From contig JADKIL010000001.1 of the NCBI GenBank assembly GCA_016721315.1, forward strand, positions 447,580 to 511,579: a DNA stretch of 64,000 bases. Reading direction: 5' to 3'. The stretch's first letter is position 1, and every line of letters begins with the position of its first letter. This stretch comes from Candidatus Villigracilis vicinus. Its GTDB lineage: Bacteria; Chloroflexota; Anaerolineae; Anaerolineales; Villigracilaceae. The notes under the pieces were generated by a model, which worked only from the letters and a program-made list of their open reading frames with translations, was not told the DNA's origin and searched no databases. Below, one piece after another: positions 1 to 8,338 of this stretch. Both the position numbers and the translations under genes were made by a program.

Positions 1-1
1 A

Positions 2-448
2 ACCACATCCACCAGCAAGGAACTGCGCATCGACGTGTGTTCCAACTGCCATCCTTTCTACACCGGCGAATCTGCCAAGCTTCTCGATGTGGAAGGTCAG
101 GTGGATCGCTTCTATAAGAAGCTCTCTGCCCGCCAGAACTATGTGGAAGACCAGAAAGCTCGCGAAGAATCCACCAACATTTCCAATCGTTCAGTGGACG
201 ATCTCGGCTTGACCCCCCGCGCTACAGATGGTCTCAAGCGTGCTGGTGTTTTGAACATTGGTCAGCTGGTTGAGAAGTTTGCAGAAGGCGATGCTGCTCT
301 TCTGGCAATCAATGGTTTCGGTCAGTCTGCTTTGACGGCTGCCAAGAAGAAACTGCGCTCCCTCGAGATCGAACTTCCCGAACCGCCCAAGGTTGAGAAG
401 GCTGAAAAAGCCGAAAAGGCAACTGAAACCCCCGAAGCAGGCGAGTAG
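2..448 (+). CDS. rpmE: Ribosomal protein L31 fused to an RNA-polymerase-alpha-CTD-like domain (5' partial)
   Basis: Large-subunit ribosomal protein bL31, cut by the window edge. The frame is open from base 2, and the GTG at 35 is an internal Val codon, not a start. The first visible residues, with CSNCHPFYTG and VDRFYKK, match the L31 C-terminal half. The protein then continues for about 95 residues beyond the usual end. The stretch DDLGLTPRATDGLKRAG ... FGQSALTAAKKKL closely follows the helix-hairpin-helix pattern of the RNA polymerase alpha C-terminal domain. The last 25 residues are a Lys/Glu/Ala/Pro-rich tail. A clear terminator follows. The L31 identity is certain; the role of the extra domain (nucleic-acid binding on the ribosome, or a link to transcription) is inference. 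Confidence 0.92.
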   Translation, partial: TTSTSKELRIDVCSNCHPFYTGESAKLLDVEGQVDRFYKKLSARQNYVEDQKAREESTNISNRSVDDLGLTPRATDGLKRAGVLNIGQLVEKFAEGDAALLAINGFGQSALTAAKKKLRSLEIELPEPPKVEKAEKAEKATETPEAGE

Positions 449-498
449 TTCTGCTGTTGGGGCGACGCTTTGTCAGCCCGCTCATTATCAGTTAAACT

Positions 499-535
499 AA
501 ACAGGCAGATGCAAAAGCGTCTGCCTGTTTTTATA
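499..535 (+). terminator. Rho-independent terminator after L31
   Basis: An 11-bp perfect stem (AAACAGGCAGA at 499-509, complement at 520-530) with a 10-nt loop is followed by a T-rich run. It lies 51 bp after the L31 stop. Confidence 0.9.
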
Positions 536-582
536 ATAAATCCCATTAGCAGATCCCCGATCGGAGGGGGAGGAGAGTTTCA

Positions 583-1152
583 ATGATGCACACGCAGGGT
601 ATGATCGAAGTTGTCTGTGGTTCGATGTTTAGCGGCAAAACGGATGAATTGATCCGACGCTTGGTGCGGGCAACCATTGCAAAGCAAAAGGTACAGGTAT
701 TCAAACCCGCCATTGACATTCGATATGCGATTGAGAAAGTCGCTTCGCACACCGGTTCGACATTCAGTGCCATCCCTGTTCAGAAGGCGTCCGAAATTCC
801 AGCCCGGCTCGAAAAAGATACGACTGTGGTCGGTTTGGACGAAGTGCAGTTCTTCGACCCTGAGATCGTGACCATTGCACAGACTCTGGCTGAACAAGGG
901 ATCCGTGTCATTGCCGCCGGGCTGGATATGGATTTTCGCGGCGAGCCTTTTGGAGCAATGCCTGAGTTGATGGCAAAAGCCGAAGTTGTGTTGAAACTTC
1001 ACGCCATTTGCATGGTCTGCGGTGACGATGCTTCGCGCACCCAAAGACTTGTGAACGGAAAGCCCGCCCGCTACGATGAGCCGGTCGTCATTGTTGGTGC
1101 TTCTGAATTGTATGAAGCCCGCTGCCGCAAACACCACGAAGTCCCGAGATAA
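583..1152 (+). CDS. tdk: Thymidine kinase (type II)
   Basis: Phosphorylates thymidine with ATP in pyrimidine salvage, in the cytosol. The 189-residue length is normal. The P-loop GSMFSGKT lies at residues 13-20, the catalytic-acid segment DEVQFFD is near residue 86, and the zinc-binding cysteines appear as CMVC near residue 146 and in the C-terminal RCRKHHE. A purine-rich GGGGGAGGAGAG precedes the chosen ATG. A second in-frame ATG at 601 is possible but further from the ribosome-binding site. The neighbour hpt is also a salvage enzyme, so the two form a nucleotide-salvage pair on the same strand. Confidence 0.95.
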   Translation: MMHTQGMIEVVCGSMFSGKTDELIRRLVRATIAKQKVQVFKPAIDIRYAIEKVASHTGSTFSAIPVQKASEIPARLEKDTTVVGLDEVQFFDPEIVTIAQTLAEQGIRVIAAGLDMDFRGEPFGAMPELMAKAEVVLKLHAICMVCGDDASRTQRLVNGKPARYDEPVVIVGASELYEARCRKHHEVPR

Positions 1153-1244
1153 ATTTTGGTCTAGTAGTTAATGGTTGCGTATTAATGATGGATTTTGATG
1201 TAAACTAATTAACAATGGAACTCACGGACTAAGGAACTACTTTC

Positions 1245-1802
1245 ATGCAAAACTATCAGGACGTTCTCGCAGAAACCCTCATTGATTCAGATACCCTTCA
1301 AAAGCGTGTTGCCGAATTGGGTAAACAGATCAGCGCCGACTATCACGGTCAAGACCTGCTCTTGATCTGTATTTTACGCGGCGCAGTGCCCTTCTTAGTG
1401 GATCTGAGCAGGCATATCACCGTCCCGCATATGATGGATTTCATGGCGGTCTCGTCCTATGGTATCGGCAAACGCGAATCTACTGGTTCTGCCCGCGTCA
1501 CCCTTGATCTGCAAATGGATATTCGCGATCATAATGTGGTGCTCGTTGAAGATATCGTTGATAGTGGGCATACCATTGCTGCTGTCCTGCAAATGCTGGG
1601 AACGCGTCAACCCAAGTCACTCAAGGTCTGCGCCCTGCTTGATAAACCCGAACGCCGTGAAGCGCATGTCCCCATTGATTACCTTGGCTTTTCCATCCCC
1701 AATAAATTCGTCTATGGCTACGGGCTTGATCTTGATGAGTATCATCGCAATTTAACTTTTGTCGGTGTCGTCGATCTGAATAAATACAAGCCTGCCGAAT
1801 AA
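1245..1802 (+). CDS. hpt: Hypoxanthine phosphoribosyltransferase
   Basis: Transfers ribose-5-phosphate from PRPP to hypoxanthine or guanine in purine salvage. The 185-residue protein shows the PRPP-binding signature VVLVEDIVDSGHT at about residues 99-111 and the family-typical end region with NKFVYGYGLDLDEYHRNL. AAGGAA lies upstream of the ATG. It lies 92 bp after tdk and 24 bp before the tRNA nucleotidyltransferase gene. Nothing unusual was seen. Confidence 0.95.
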   Translation: MQNYQDVLAETLIDSDTLQKRVAELGKQISADYHGQDLLLICILRGAVPFLVDLSRHITVPHMMDFMAVSSYGIGKRESTGSARVTLDLQMDIRDHNVVLVEDIVDSGHTIAAVLQMLGTRQPKSLKVCALLDKPERREAHVPIDYLGFSIPNKFVYGYGLDLDEYHRNLTFVGVVDLNKYKPAE

Positions 1803-1826
1803 ATGCCCGGTTGGTAGGGGGATGCA

Positions 1827-3497
1827 ATGACCACAGAAGAAACCAACACCACAACATACTCACCTTATTCCGGGCGTTGGGTTGCCCTTGTACGTGGACG
1901 TGTTGTTGCACAAGGCGGCACGCCCGAACAGGCACTGCTTGCTTCGCAAGCCAGTCGATATAAAGAAAGACCAGAGATCCGTTTCATGTCCGTTCCATTT
2001 AACTTCCCGCCTTTATTGAAAAAAATAATCGATGTACTCCCACCTGATGTGGAGGTGTATCTTGTCGGTGGCGCTGTGCGCGACTTGTTGACCAACCGCC
2101 TCTCGCCCGATTTTGACTTTGCTCTGCCTTCGAGTGGAATTTCCCTCGCCCGAATCATTGCCAATGCTTTAAAAGCCGATTTCATGGTTTTGGATGATGA
2201 GCGTGACACAGGTCGCGTCATTATTTCCAATGAAAATGAAAATCTGCTTTACCTGGATTTTGCCACCTACCGCGGTGCGACGCTTGAAGAAGACCTGCGT
2301 GACCGCGACTTTACCATCAATGCCATGGCATTGAACCTGCGCGATACCACTATCATTGACCCGCTGAATGGCGGCAGCGATATCCGAGCCAAAGTGATCC
2401 GAGCTTGCTCGCCCGATGCTCTACTGCACGACCCCGTTCGTATTCTGAGGGCGGTGAGGCAGGCAGCCGCATTTGGATTCACCATTGACAAGAACACCCG
2501 CGAGTTAATGAAACAAGCCGCCGGTACCATTGGCAACGTCTCAGTGGAGCGCCTGCGTGATGAGGTCTTTAAGATGCTTGGCGGACCCAAAGCCAGCGCG
2601 TCTGTTCGTGCGTTGGAGATGCTTGGTGTTTTACAACACCTTACGCCCGAACTGTTGAAAATGAAGGGCGTTTCTCAATCTCCTCCACATATTCATGATG
2701 TTTGGACGCATACGCTTACAGTGCTTGACCAACTTGATTATCTATTGACTACATCCTTGCGGCTCGATTTTGACCCCGAAAAGACCAGTGATATGTTCAT
2801 GGGCTTGGTCAGTTTAAAGATCGGACGTTATCGTGAACAGTTTGCAAAACATTTTGCTGCTGCACTAAACCCCAACCGTTCACACCGTTCGCTTTTGTTC
2901 TTTGCCGCGCTATATCATGATATTTGCAAGCCGGACACAAAGACTATCGATGAGAACGGACGAATCCGTTTCTTTGACCATGACGTCAAAGGTGCCGACG
3001 TGACCGTTGAACGCGCCCGTTCTTTCAATTTAAGTAATGACGAAGTGGAACGACTGCATAAGATCGTTACTCATCACATGCGTATTCACTTCTTTGCGGA
3101 TCGTTTGGAAAAAGAAAAACAACCGCCTTCCCGTAAAGCGGTTTATCGCTTTTTCCGCGATAGCGGTGCAGCAGGCGTGGATCTGGTTTTGCTTGCACTT
3201 GCCGATGTGCGCGGCACCAAAGGCAATGACCTTTCTCAGGACACCTGGACGGCATACCTTGATGTTGCGCGGATCTTGCTTGAGAATTATTGGGAACATC
3301 CCGAAGAAGTGGTCAACCCACCGCGCCTTTTGAATGGCAATGACCTTATGCAGGAATTGGATCTCAAACCTGGGCGTTTCGTGGGGCAGCTGCTCGAGGC
3401 GATCCGTGAGAATCAAGCGGCTGGTAAGATCATTGATAGGGAGCAGGCATTGGCATTTGCCCGAGAAGAACTTGCCAAAGGTACCGGTGAACTATGA
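1827..3497 (+). CDS. tRNA nucleotidyltransferase / poly(A) polymerase family protein with HD domain
   Basis: Probably adds or repairs the CCA end of tRNA. The first 50-60 residues (GRWVALVRGRVVAQGG and following) resemble a small DUF5678-like module and are extra to the family. The nucleotidyltransferase head then begins with LVGGAVRDLL and the metal-binding pair in SPDFDFAL, followed by RDFTINAMALNL and the RILRAVRQAAAFGF segment of the RNA-binding region. The C-terminal half carries an HD phosphohydrolase domain with HDICKP. GGGGG precedes the ATG. The stop overlaps the next start (ATGA), suggesting translational coupling to the exonuclease. CCA-adding versus A-adding specificity cannot be told by eye. 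Confidence 0.9.
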   Translation: MTTEETNTTTYSPYSGRWVALVRGRVVAQGGTPEQALLASQASRYKERPEIRFMSVPFNFPPLLKKIIDVLPPDVEVYLVGGAVRDLLTNRLSPDFDFALPSSGISLARIIANALKADFMVLDDERDTGRVIISNENENLLYLDFATYRGATLEEDLRDRDFTINAMALNLRDTTIIDPLNGGSDIRAKVIRACSPDALLHDPVRILRAVRQAAAFGFTIDKNTRELMKQAAGTIGNVSVERLRDEVFKMLGGPKASASVRALEMLGVLQHLTPELLKMKGVSQSPPHIHDVWTHTLTVLDQLDYLLTTSLRLDFDPEKTSDMFMGLVSLKIGRYREQFAKHFAAALNPNRSHRSLLFFAALYHDICKPDTKTIDENGRIRFFDHDVKGADVTVERARSFNLSNDEVERLHKIVTHHMRIHFFADRLEKEKQPPSRKAVYRFFRDSGAAGVDLVLLALADVRGTKGNDLSQDTWTAYLDVARILLENYWEHPEEVVNPPRLLNGNDLMQELDLKPGRFVGQLLEAIRENQAAGKIIDREQALAFAREELAKGTGEL

Positions 3498-4030
3498 ATT
3501 ATGTATTCTTTGACCTTGAAACCCAGAATCTATTCGATGATGTCGGCGGACGCGATAACATTGAAAAATTGAAATTGGCTTGTGCCGTCACATTTTCGAC
3601 GGCAAAGAATGACTTTTCTGTATATTGGGAGCAGGATGTAAGCGCTCTTTTGGCGGAGTTGCGGTCGGCAACCAAAGTGATCGGATTTAACCTGCTTCAA
3701 TTTGATTACAAGGTACTTCAACCCTATGCGCCGCAGGTACGCCTCGCTTCGATCCCGACCCTGGATATGATGCTGGATTTGCAGAAAAATCTTGGTTTTC
3801 GGGTTGGTCTTGATAATCTGGCGGGTGCTTCACTGGGTGCAGCGAAAACTGCAGATGGTATCCAATCTGTGGAATGGTTCCGCAAAGGTGAGTTGGATAA
3901 AGTCGCTGAATATTGCAAAGCAGATGTGGATATCACCCGGCGTGTGTTTGAATTTGGGCGGGATAATGGTTTTGTTTATTACAAATCTAAACTGGGGAGC
4001 AAATTAAAGTCTGTCGTAAAGTGGAAATAG
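3494..4030 (+). CDS. DEDD-type 3'-5' exonuclease (ribonuclease H-like fold)
   Basis: A 178-residue single-domain nuclease of the YprB/DnaQ-like ribonuclease H superfamily. The metal ligands are visible as FDLET near residue 6, FNLLQFDY near residue 58, and the C-terminal YCKADVDITRRV. It overlaps the tRNA nucleotidyltransferase stop by four bases (ATGA), which points to a role in RNA processing next to the CCA enzyme, although the substrate cannot be read from sequence. There is no helicase or polymerase partner domain. Confidence 0.82.
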   Translation: MNYVFFDLETQNLFDDVGGRDNIEKLKLACAVTFSTAKNDFSVYWEQDVSALLAELRSATKVIGFNLLQFDYKVLQPYAPQVRLASIPTLDMMLDLQKNLGFRVGLDNLAGASLGAAKTADGIQSVEWFRKGELDKVAEYCKADVDITRRVFEFGRDNGFVYYKSKLGSKLKSVVKWK

Positions 4031-4038
4031 GAGCTGGC

Positions 4039-4803
4039 ATGAATAAAATAACTATTAATGGAGCTCAGCTGGCATACATTCGGCGAGGCAAAGGAACGCC
4101 GCTGGTACTGATCCATGGTTATCCTTTGGATCATTCCATTTGGGAAGATGTTGTACCCCTGCTTCAGAAAGATTTTGACCTCATTGTGCCCGATGTGCGC
4201 GGGTTTGGCGGCTCAACTGTAATAGAAGCATCATATTCGATGACCGACATTGCCAACGACCTCGCAGCTTTACTTGATGGACTTGGGGTCGAAAAGGCAG
4301 CATTGGCTGGGCATTCCATGGGCGGTTATGTTGCACTTGCATTTGCCAAAGCATTTCCAAACCGCGTTCACGGACTGGCATTGGTTTCTTCGCAGGCGGC
4401 TGGCGACTCTCCCGAACGGAAAGAAGGCAGGTATAAGACAGCGGAGGAGGTGGATACAAAGGGCGTTCAGATCGTTGCTGCAGCGATGACGGATAAACTG
4501 ACCAAAAACCAGAAAGTGCGCGATGTTATTAAATTACTGATCGGACAGCAAAGCGCGGCAGGGGTGACAGGTGCTCTAAAGGCAATGGCGGAACGGGAAG
4601 ATCTGACTTCCTTTTTAGCTTCCTTCAATCTGCCATTGGTACTCCTTCATGGCAATGCCGATGAACTAATCCCAATAGATCGTGCACGCGAAATCAAATT
4701 ATTGAACCCGTCAGCTCACTTGGTCGAACTTGCAGGTGCCGGACATATGCCAATGATGGAATTTGCCGAAAAAACTGCCGAGGCGTTGAAACAGCTCAAA
4801 TAA
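4039..4803 (+). CDS. Alpha/beta hydrolase
   Basis: A 254-residue alpha/beta-fold hydrolase of unknown substrate. The oxyanion segment LIHGYPLDHSIW comes first, then the nucleophile elbow AGHSMGG, the acid in HGNADELIP and the histidine in GAGHMP, so the catalytic triad is complete. I chose ATG 4039 over the GTG at 4021 because GGAG at 4030-4033 sits correctly before it. It is the last gene of the rightward run before a strong bidirectional terminator. Esterase, lactonase and haloperoxidase-like activities are all possible. Confidence 0.88.
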   Translation: MNKITINGAQLAYIRRGKGTPLVLIHGYPLDHSIWEDVVPLLQKDFDLIVPDVRGFGGSTVIEASYSMTDIANDLAALLDGLGVEKAALAGHSMGGYVALAFAKAFPNRVHGLALVSSQAAGDSPERKEGRYKTAEEVDTKGVQIVAAAMTDKLTKNQKVRDVIKLLIGQQSAAGVTGALKAMAEREDLTSFLASFNLPLVLLHGNADELIPIDRAREIKLLNPSAHLVELAGAGHMPMMEFAEKTAEALKQLK

Positions 4804-4839
4804 ACGAAAAGCCCATCTAATTGGATGGGCTTTTCGTTT
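4802..4839. terminator. Bidirectional terminator between convergent genes
   Basis: A 16-bp perfect stem (arms 4802-4817 and 4824-4839) with a 6-nt loop has an A-rich left arm and a T-rich right arm. It serves both the hydrolase gene and the response regulator gene. Confidence 0.93.
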
Positions 4840-4856
4840 GTCGAGACAACTTCCGG

Positions 4857-5300
4857 TTAGGAGAGAAGCGGTTGGTTATTCGTCTGGATGAAAGGAGTCG
4901 TTTTTTTTAACTTGGAAACATCCAGCGCACCAGTATTGCGCCGGATCAATTTCTTGATATTAGCTACCAGAACGCCACTTGGAACAGGCTTGACGAGGAA
5001 ATCGTCTGCGCCAACATCGAGAACGCTTGCAACCATGCGTGGATCGTTGATTGCAGAGAGAATCAAGATTGGAACGGTGCTAGTCTGGCGGATTGCCTTG
5101 CAGACCTGCCACCCGTCCAAATCGGGCATCATCAGGTCAAGCAGGATGACATTTGGATTGGCTTCTCGTGCGAGCCGAATCCCCTCTTCGCCGATATTGG
5201 TGGTAAGAACTTCAAACCCGAAGGTTTTTAGAAGCATGCTCATCAATTCGGTGATGGCTGTATCGTCATCGATCACTAGAATTTTTGCTGTAGGTGTCAT
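4857..5300 (-). CDS. Single-domain response regulator (REC)
   Basis: A 147-residue phosphoacceptor receiver with no output domain. The acidic pocket is Asp11-Asp13, the phosphorylation site is Asp55 in LLDLMMPDLDGW, the switch Ser is residue 82 and the conserved Lys is residue 104 in FLVKP. A 30-residue Lys/Thr/Gln-rich tail follows the fold. No histidine kinase lies next to it, so it is an orphan that probably acts by protein contact. It is transcribed towards the shared terminator and diverges from the PPDK gene. Confidence 0.93.
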   Translation of the reverse strand: MTPTAKILVIDDDTAITELMSMLLKTFGFEVLTTNIGEEGIRLAREANPNVILLDLMMPDLDGWQVCKAIRQTSTVPILILSAINDPRMVASVLDVGADDFLVKPVPSGVLVANIKKLIRRNTGALDVSKLKKTTPFIQTNNQPLLS

Positions 5301-5444
5301 AGTATTCTAGGAATATTATCGCTGATTTATGGATTTACGCACTTTGCAGTTCATTAACAGGTTGATTTTATTACATCTTGTCTGATTCACTGATTGAAAT
5401 CCACCTATAGCATGATATTTGTCAGGTGCGAATTGGACTGTTTT

Positions 5445-5453
5445 TGGTACAAT
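5445..5453 (+). promoter_or_regulatory. Possible extended -10 promoter of ppdK
   Basis: TGGTACAAT resembles an extended -10 element (TGn plus TACAAT), 54 bases before the PPDK start. No good -35 box is at 17 bp. It supports the start at 5507, because alternative upstream starts would lie before this promoter. Confidence 0.4.
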
Positions 5454-5506
5454 ATTTCACAATCAAAATTTACATTGAAAAATATTTACTCGATCAGGAG
5501 GCTGTA

Positions 5507-8338
5507 ATGTCAAAATGGGTTTATCTCTATAATGAAGTGAAAGAAGTTGAAAAACGTGCCGGAGGTTCCTGGGATGGTGTCAAATCCATCGTAGGCGACA
5601 AGGGTGCCGGGTTGATGGATATGACCCGTGCGAATGTACCCGTCCCCCCGTTCTTTACGGTGACGACGGAAGCTTGCAATGCGTATCAAAAAGCTGGTAA
5701 GTTCCCCGCAGGGTTATGGGAACAGGAACTCACTGCATTGAAAGCGATCGAAAAGAAGACCGGCAAGAAATTTGGCGACAAAAAGAATCCTTTGTTGGTT
5801 TCATGCCGTTCCGGTGCAAAATTCTCAATGCCAGGCATGATGAATACCATCCTTAATATCGGTCTGACCGATGTGGTGGCGGAAGGTATGATCAAAGAGA
5901 CAGGCAATGATCGTTTCGTGTGGGACTCGTACCGCCGTCTCGTTGAAATGTTTGGAACCGTGGTGATGGATATCGAAGACGAAGCTTTTGAACATCCACT
6001 CGCGAGTTTCAAAGAAAAGAAGGGTTATAAACTAGATATCGAAATGAGGGCGGAAGACTGGAAAGAAGTTGTAGGTATCTACAAAGAAGCATATAAGCAG
6101 GCATGTGGTCAGGAATTCCCGCAAGATCCCAATAAACAATTAGCATTAGCAACGGAAGCGGTCTTCAAGTCATGGAATGGCAAACGCGCAGTGGCTTACC
6201 GCCGTAAAGAAGGTATCTCCGATACCCTTGGAACTGCCGTCAATATTTGTACGATGGTATTTGGTAACATGGGCGATGATTGTGCCACTGGTGTGGCATT
6301 CACCCGCAACCCCTCCACCGGCGAAAAGGTGATGATGGGTGAGTACCTGCTCAATGCGCAGGGTGAAGATGTGGTGGCTGGCATCCGTAATGCGGATGAG
6401 GTTGCGAACCTCAAGAAATATATGCCCAAGGCTTATAAGCAGTTCATGGAAATCACTGCCCGCCTTGAAAAGCACTATACCGATATGCAGGATGTTGAAT
6501 TCACGATCGAGCGTGGAACGTTGTGGATGCTTCAAACCCGTGTGGGGAAACGCACTGCCAAAGCGGCTGTGAAGATCGCCGTGGATATGGCAAATGAAGG
6601 CTTGATCACTCGTGACCAGGCAGTTCAGCGAGTCACTCCGGATCAGGTGGATGCTTTGCTCCATCCGCAGTTTGATGATGCTGCCATGAATCTGGCTGAG
6701 AAAGAAGGCAAGTTCCTTGCCAAGGGCGTAAACGCTTCTCCTGGCGCAGCGGTTGGGCAGATCTATTTTGATGCCGACAAAGCTGAACAATATGCAAAAG
6801 AACATAAACAGGACACCATCATGGTGCGCCCATTCACCAAGCCGGATGATGTTCACGGCATGATCGCTGCCAAAGGTGTGCTGACCAGCGAAGGCGGCGC
6901 GACCTCCCATGCGGCGGTTGTGGCGCGTCAGTTTGGCATTCCTTGTGTGGTGGGTGCTTCTGCCATCAAGATCGATCTTGAGAAACGCGTTATGCATGTG
7001 GGCGAAACCGTCTTGAATGAAGGCGATTGGGTTTCAGTAGATGGGACAACCGGTAAAGTCTTTGCTGGCAAGATCCCGACCTCTGAACCTTCTCTTGAAG
7101 AACAAAAAGAATTGATGACCTTGCTCAAGTGGGCAGATGAAATTTCTGCGCGCAAAAATGTTCGCGAAGAAGTAAGACCTGGTTATCCGACCCGCGGTTT
7201 ACAAGTTTGGGCAAATGCTGATTATCCTAAGGATGCCCGCCGCGCCCGTTCTTATGGAGCCGTGGGTATTGGCTTGTGCCGTACCGAGCACATGTTCTTT
7301 GAACCGGAACGCCTGCCCATTGTACAGCGCATGATCCTTGCTGAATCTAGTGAAGCCCGCACAGATGCCCTCAATTTGCTCCTGCCGCATCAGCGCAAGG
7401 ACTTTGATGGTCTCTTTGAAGCGATGGATGGATTCCCTGTCATCATCCGCTTGATCGACCCGCCTTTGCATGAGTTTATGCCTGATGAAGAAAAACTCAT
7501 GGAAGAAGTCATCACCATGCATGTCAAAGGTGAAACTGAAGGTTTGGAAGAAAAGGAAAAATTACTTGCTGCCGTCAAGGGTATGCACGAATCCAACCCG
7601 ATGATGGGTCTGCGTGGTGTGCGTTTGAGCATCTCGATGCCTGAAATCGTGGAGATGCAGGTCCGCGCCATCTTTGAAGCTGCTGCTGATTGCACCTTGC
7701 GCGGCGTCAAGGTCAAACCGGAGATCATGATCCCGCTTACCGGAACCGTAAAAGAACTCGAATGGATCCAGCCGCGCCTCGAACGCATCGGCAAAGCTGT
7801 GATGAGCGAGAAGAAAGTCAAGTTCGCGTATAAGTTCGGAACCATGATCGAGATTCCGCGCGCGGCAGTGACTGCCGACCATATTGCCACCAAGGCACAG
7901 TTCTTCTCCTTTGGTACCAACGACCTCACCCAAATGACCTTCGGTTATTCGCGTGATGATGCTGAGCGTAACTTCCTTATCACTTATGTTCAAGAAGGCA
8001 TCCTCGTCAAGAACCCATTCCAGACCTTGGACCGCAATGGCGTAGGGAAACTGATGAAGAACGCGATTTTTGAAGGTCGCGCTGCCCGCCCTGAACTTGA
8101 AGTGGGTATCTGCGGTGAACACGGTGGTGATCCCGAGTCCATTGAGTGGTGCCATATGATCGGTAACAACTATGTCTCTTGCTCCCCGTTCCGCGTGCCG
8201 GTTGCACGTCTTGCTGCCGCACATGCCGCATTGAATCACATGCCTGTGAAAAAGGCAGTGACTAAGAAACCCGCTGCCAAGAAACCGGTCAAGAAGGTTG
8301 TGAAAAAAGCTGTAAAGAAAGTTGCCAAGAAGAAGTAG
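5507..8338 (+). CDS. ppdK: Pyruvate, phosphate dikinase with lysine-rich C-terminal tail
   Basis: Interconverts pyruvate, ATP and Pi with phosphoenolpyruvate, AMP and PPi. AGGAGG at 5496-5501 fixes the start at ATG 5507, giving 943 residues. The ATP-grasp N-terminal domain is followed by the phosphohistidine site GGATSHAAV (His near residue 468) and the TIM-barrel PEP domain with FGTNDLTQ and the catalytic-Cys segment VGICGEHGGDP. Normal family members end soon after the RVPVARLAAAHAALN region. Here about 32 more residues follow, composed almost only of Lys, Ala, Val and Pro. The enzyme call is secure; the tail function is unknown. It converges end to end with hemW, with no gap between the stops. 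Confidence 0.97.
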   Translation: MSKWVYLYNEVKEVEKRAGGSWDGVKSIVGDKGAGLMDMTRANVPVPPFFTVTTEACNAYQKAGKFPAGLWEQELTALKAIEKKTGKKFGDKKNPLLVSCRSGAKFSMPGMMNTILNIGLTDVVAEGMIKETGNDRFVWDSYRRLVEMFGTVVMDIEDEAFEHPLASFKEKKGYKLDIEMRAEDWKEVVGIYKEAYKQACGQEFPQDPNKQLALATEAVFKSWNGKRAVAYRRKEGISDTLGTAVNICTMVFGNMGDDCATGVAFTRNPSTGEKVMMGEYLLNAQGEDVVAGIRNADEVANLKKYMPKAYKQFMEITARLEKHYTDMQDVEFTIERGTLWMLQTRVGKRTAKAAVKIAVDMANEGLITRDQAVQRVTPDQVDALLHPQFDDAAMNLAEKEGKFLAKGVNASPGAAVGQIYFDADKAEQYAKEHKQDTIMVRPFTKPDDVHGMIAAKGVLTSEGGATSHAAVVARQFGIPCVVGASAIKIDLEKRVMHVGETVLNEGDWVSVDGTTGKVFAGKIPTSEPSLEEQKELMTLLKWADEISARKNVREEVRPGYPTRGLQVWANADYPKDARRARSYGAVGIGLCRTEHMFFEPERLPIVQRMILAESSEARTDALNLLLPHQRKDFDGLFEAMDGFPVIIRLIDPPLHEFMPDEEKLMEEVITMHVKGETEGLEEKEKLLAAVKGMHESNPMMGLRGVRLSISMPEIVEMQVRAIFEAAADCTLRGVKVKPEIMIPLTGTVKELEWIQPRLERIGKAVMSEKKVKFAYKFGTMIEIPRAAVTADHIATKAQFFSFGTNDLTQMTFGYSRDDAERNFLITYVQEGILVKNPFQTLDRNGVGKLMKNAIFEGRAARPELEVGICGEHGGDPESIEWCHMIGNNYVSCSPFRVPVARLAAAHAALNHMPVKKAVTKKPAAKKPVKKVVKKAVKKVAKKK

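Noticed and set aside
5426..5506. Longer N-terminus of pyruvate phosphate dikinase (27 extra residues)
   Set aside because: AGGAGG at 5496 fixes ATG 5507, the extra residues are unlike the family, and the likely -10 element lies inside this stretch.
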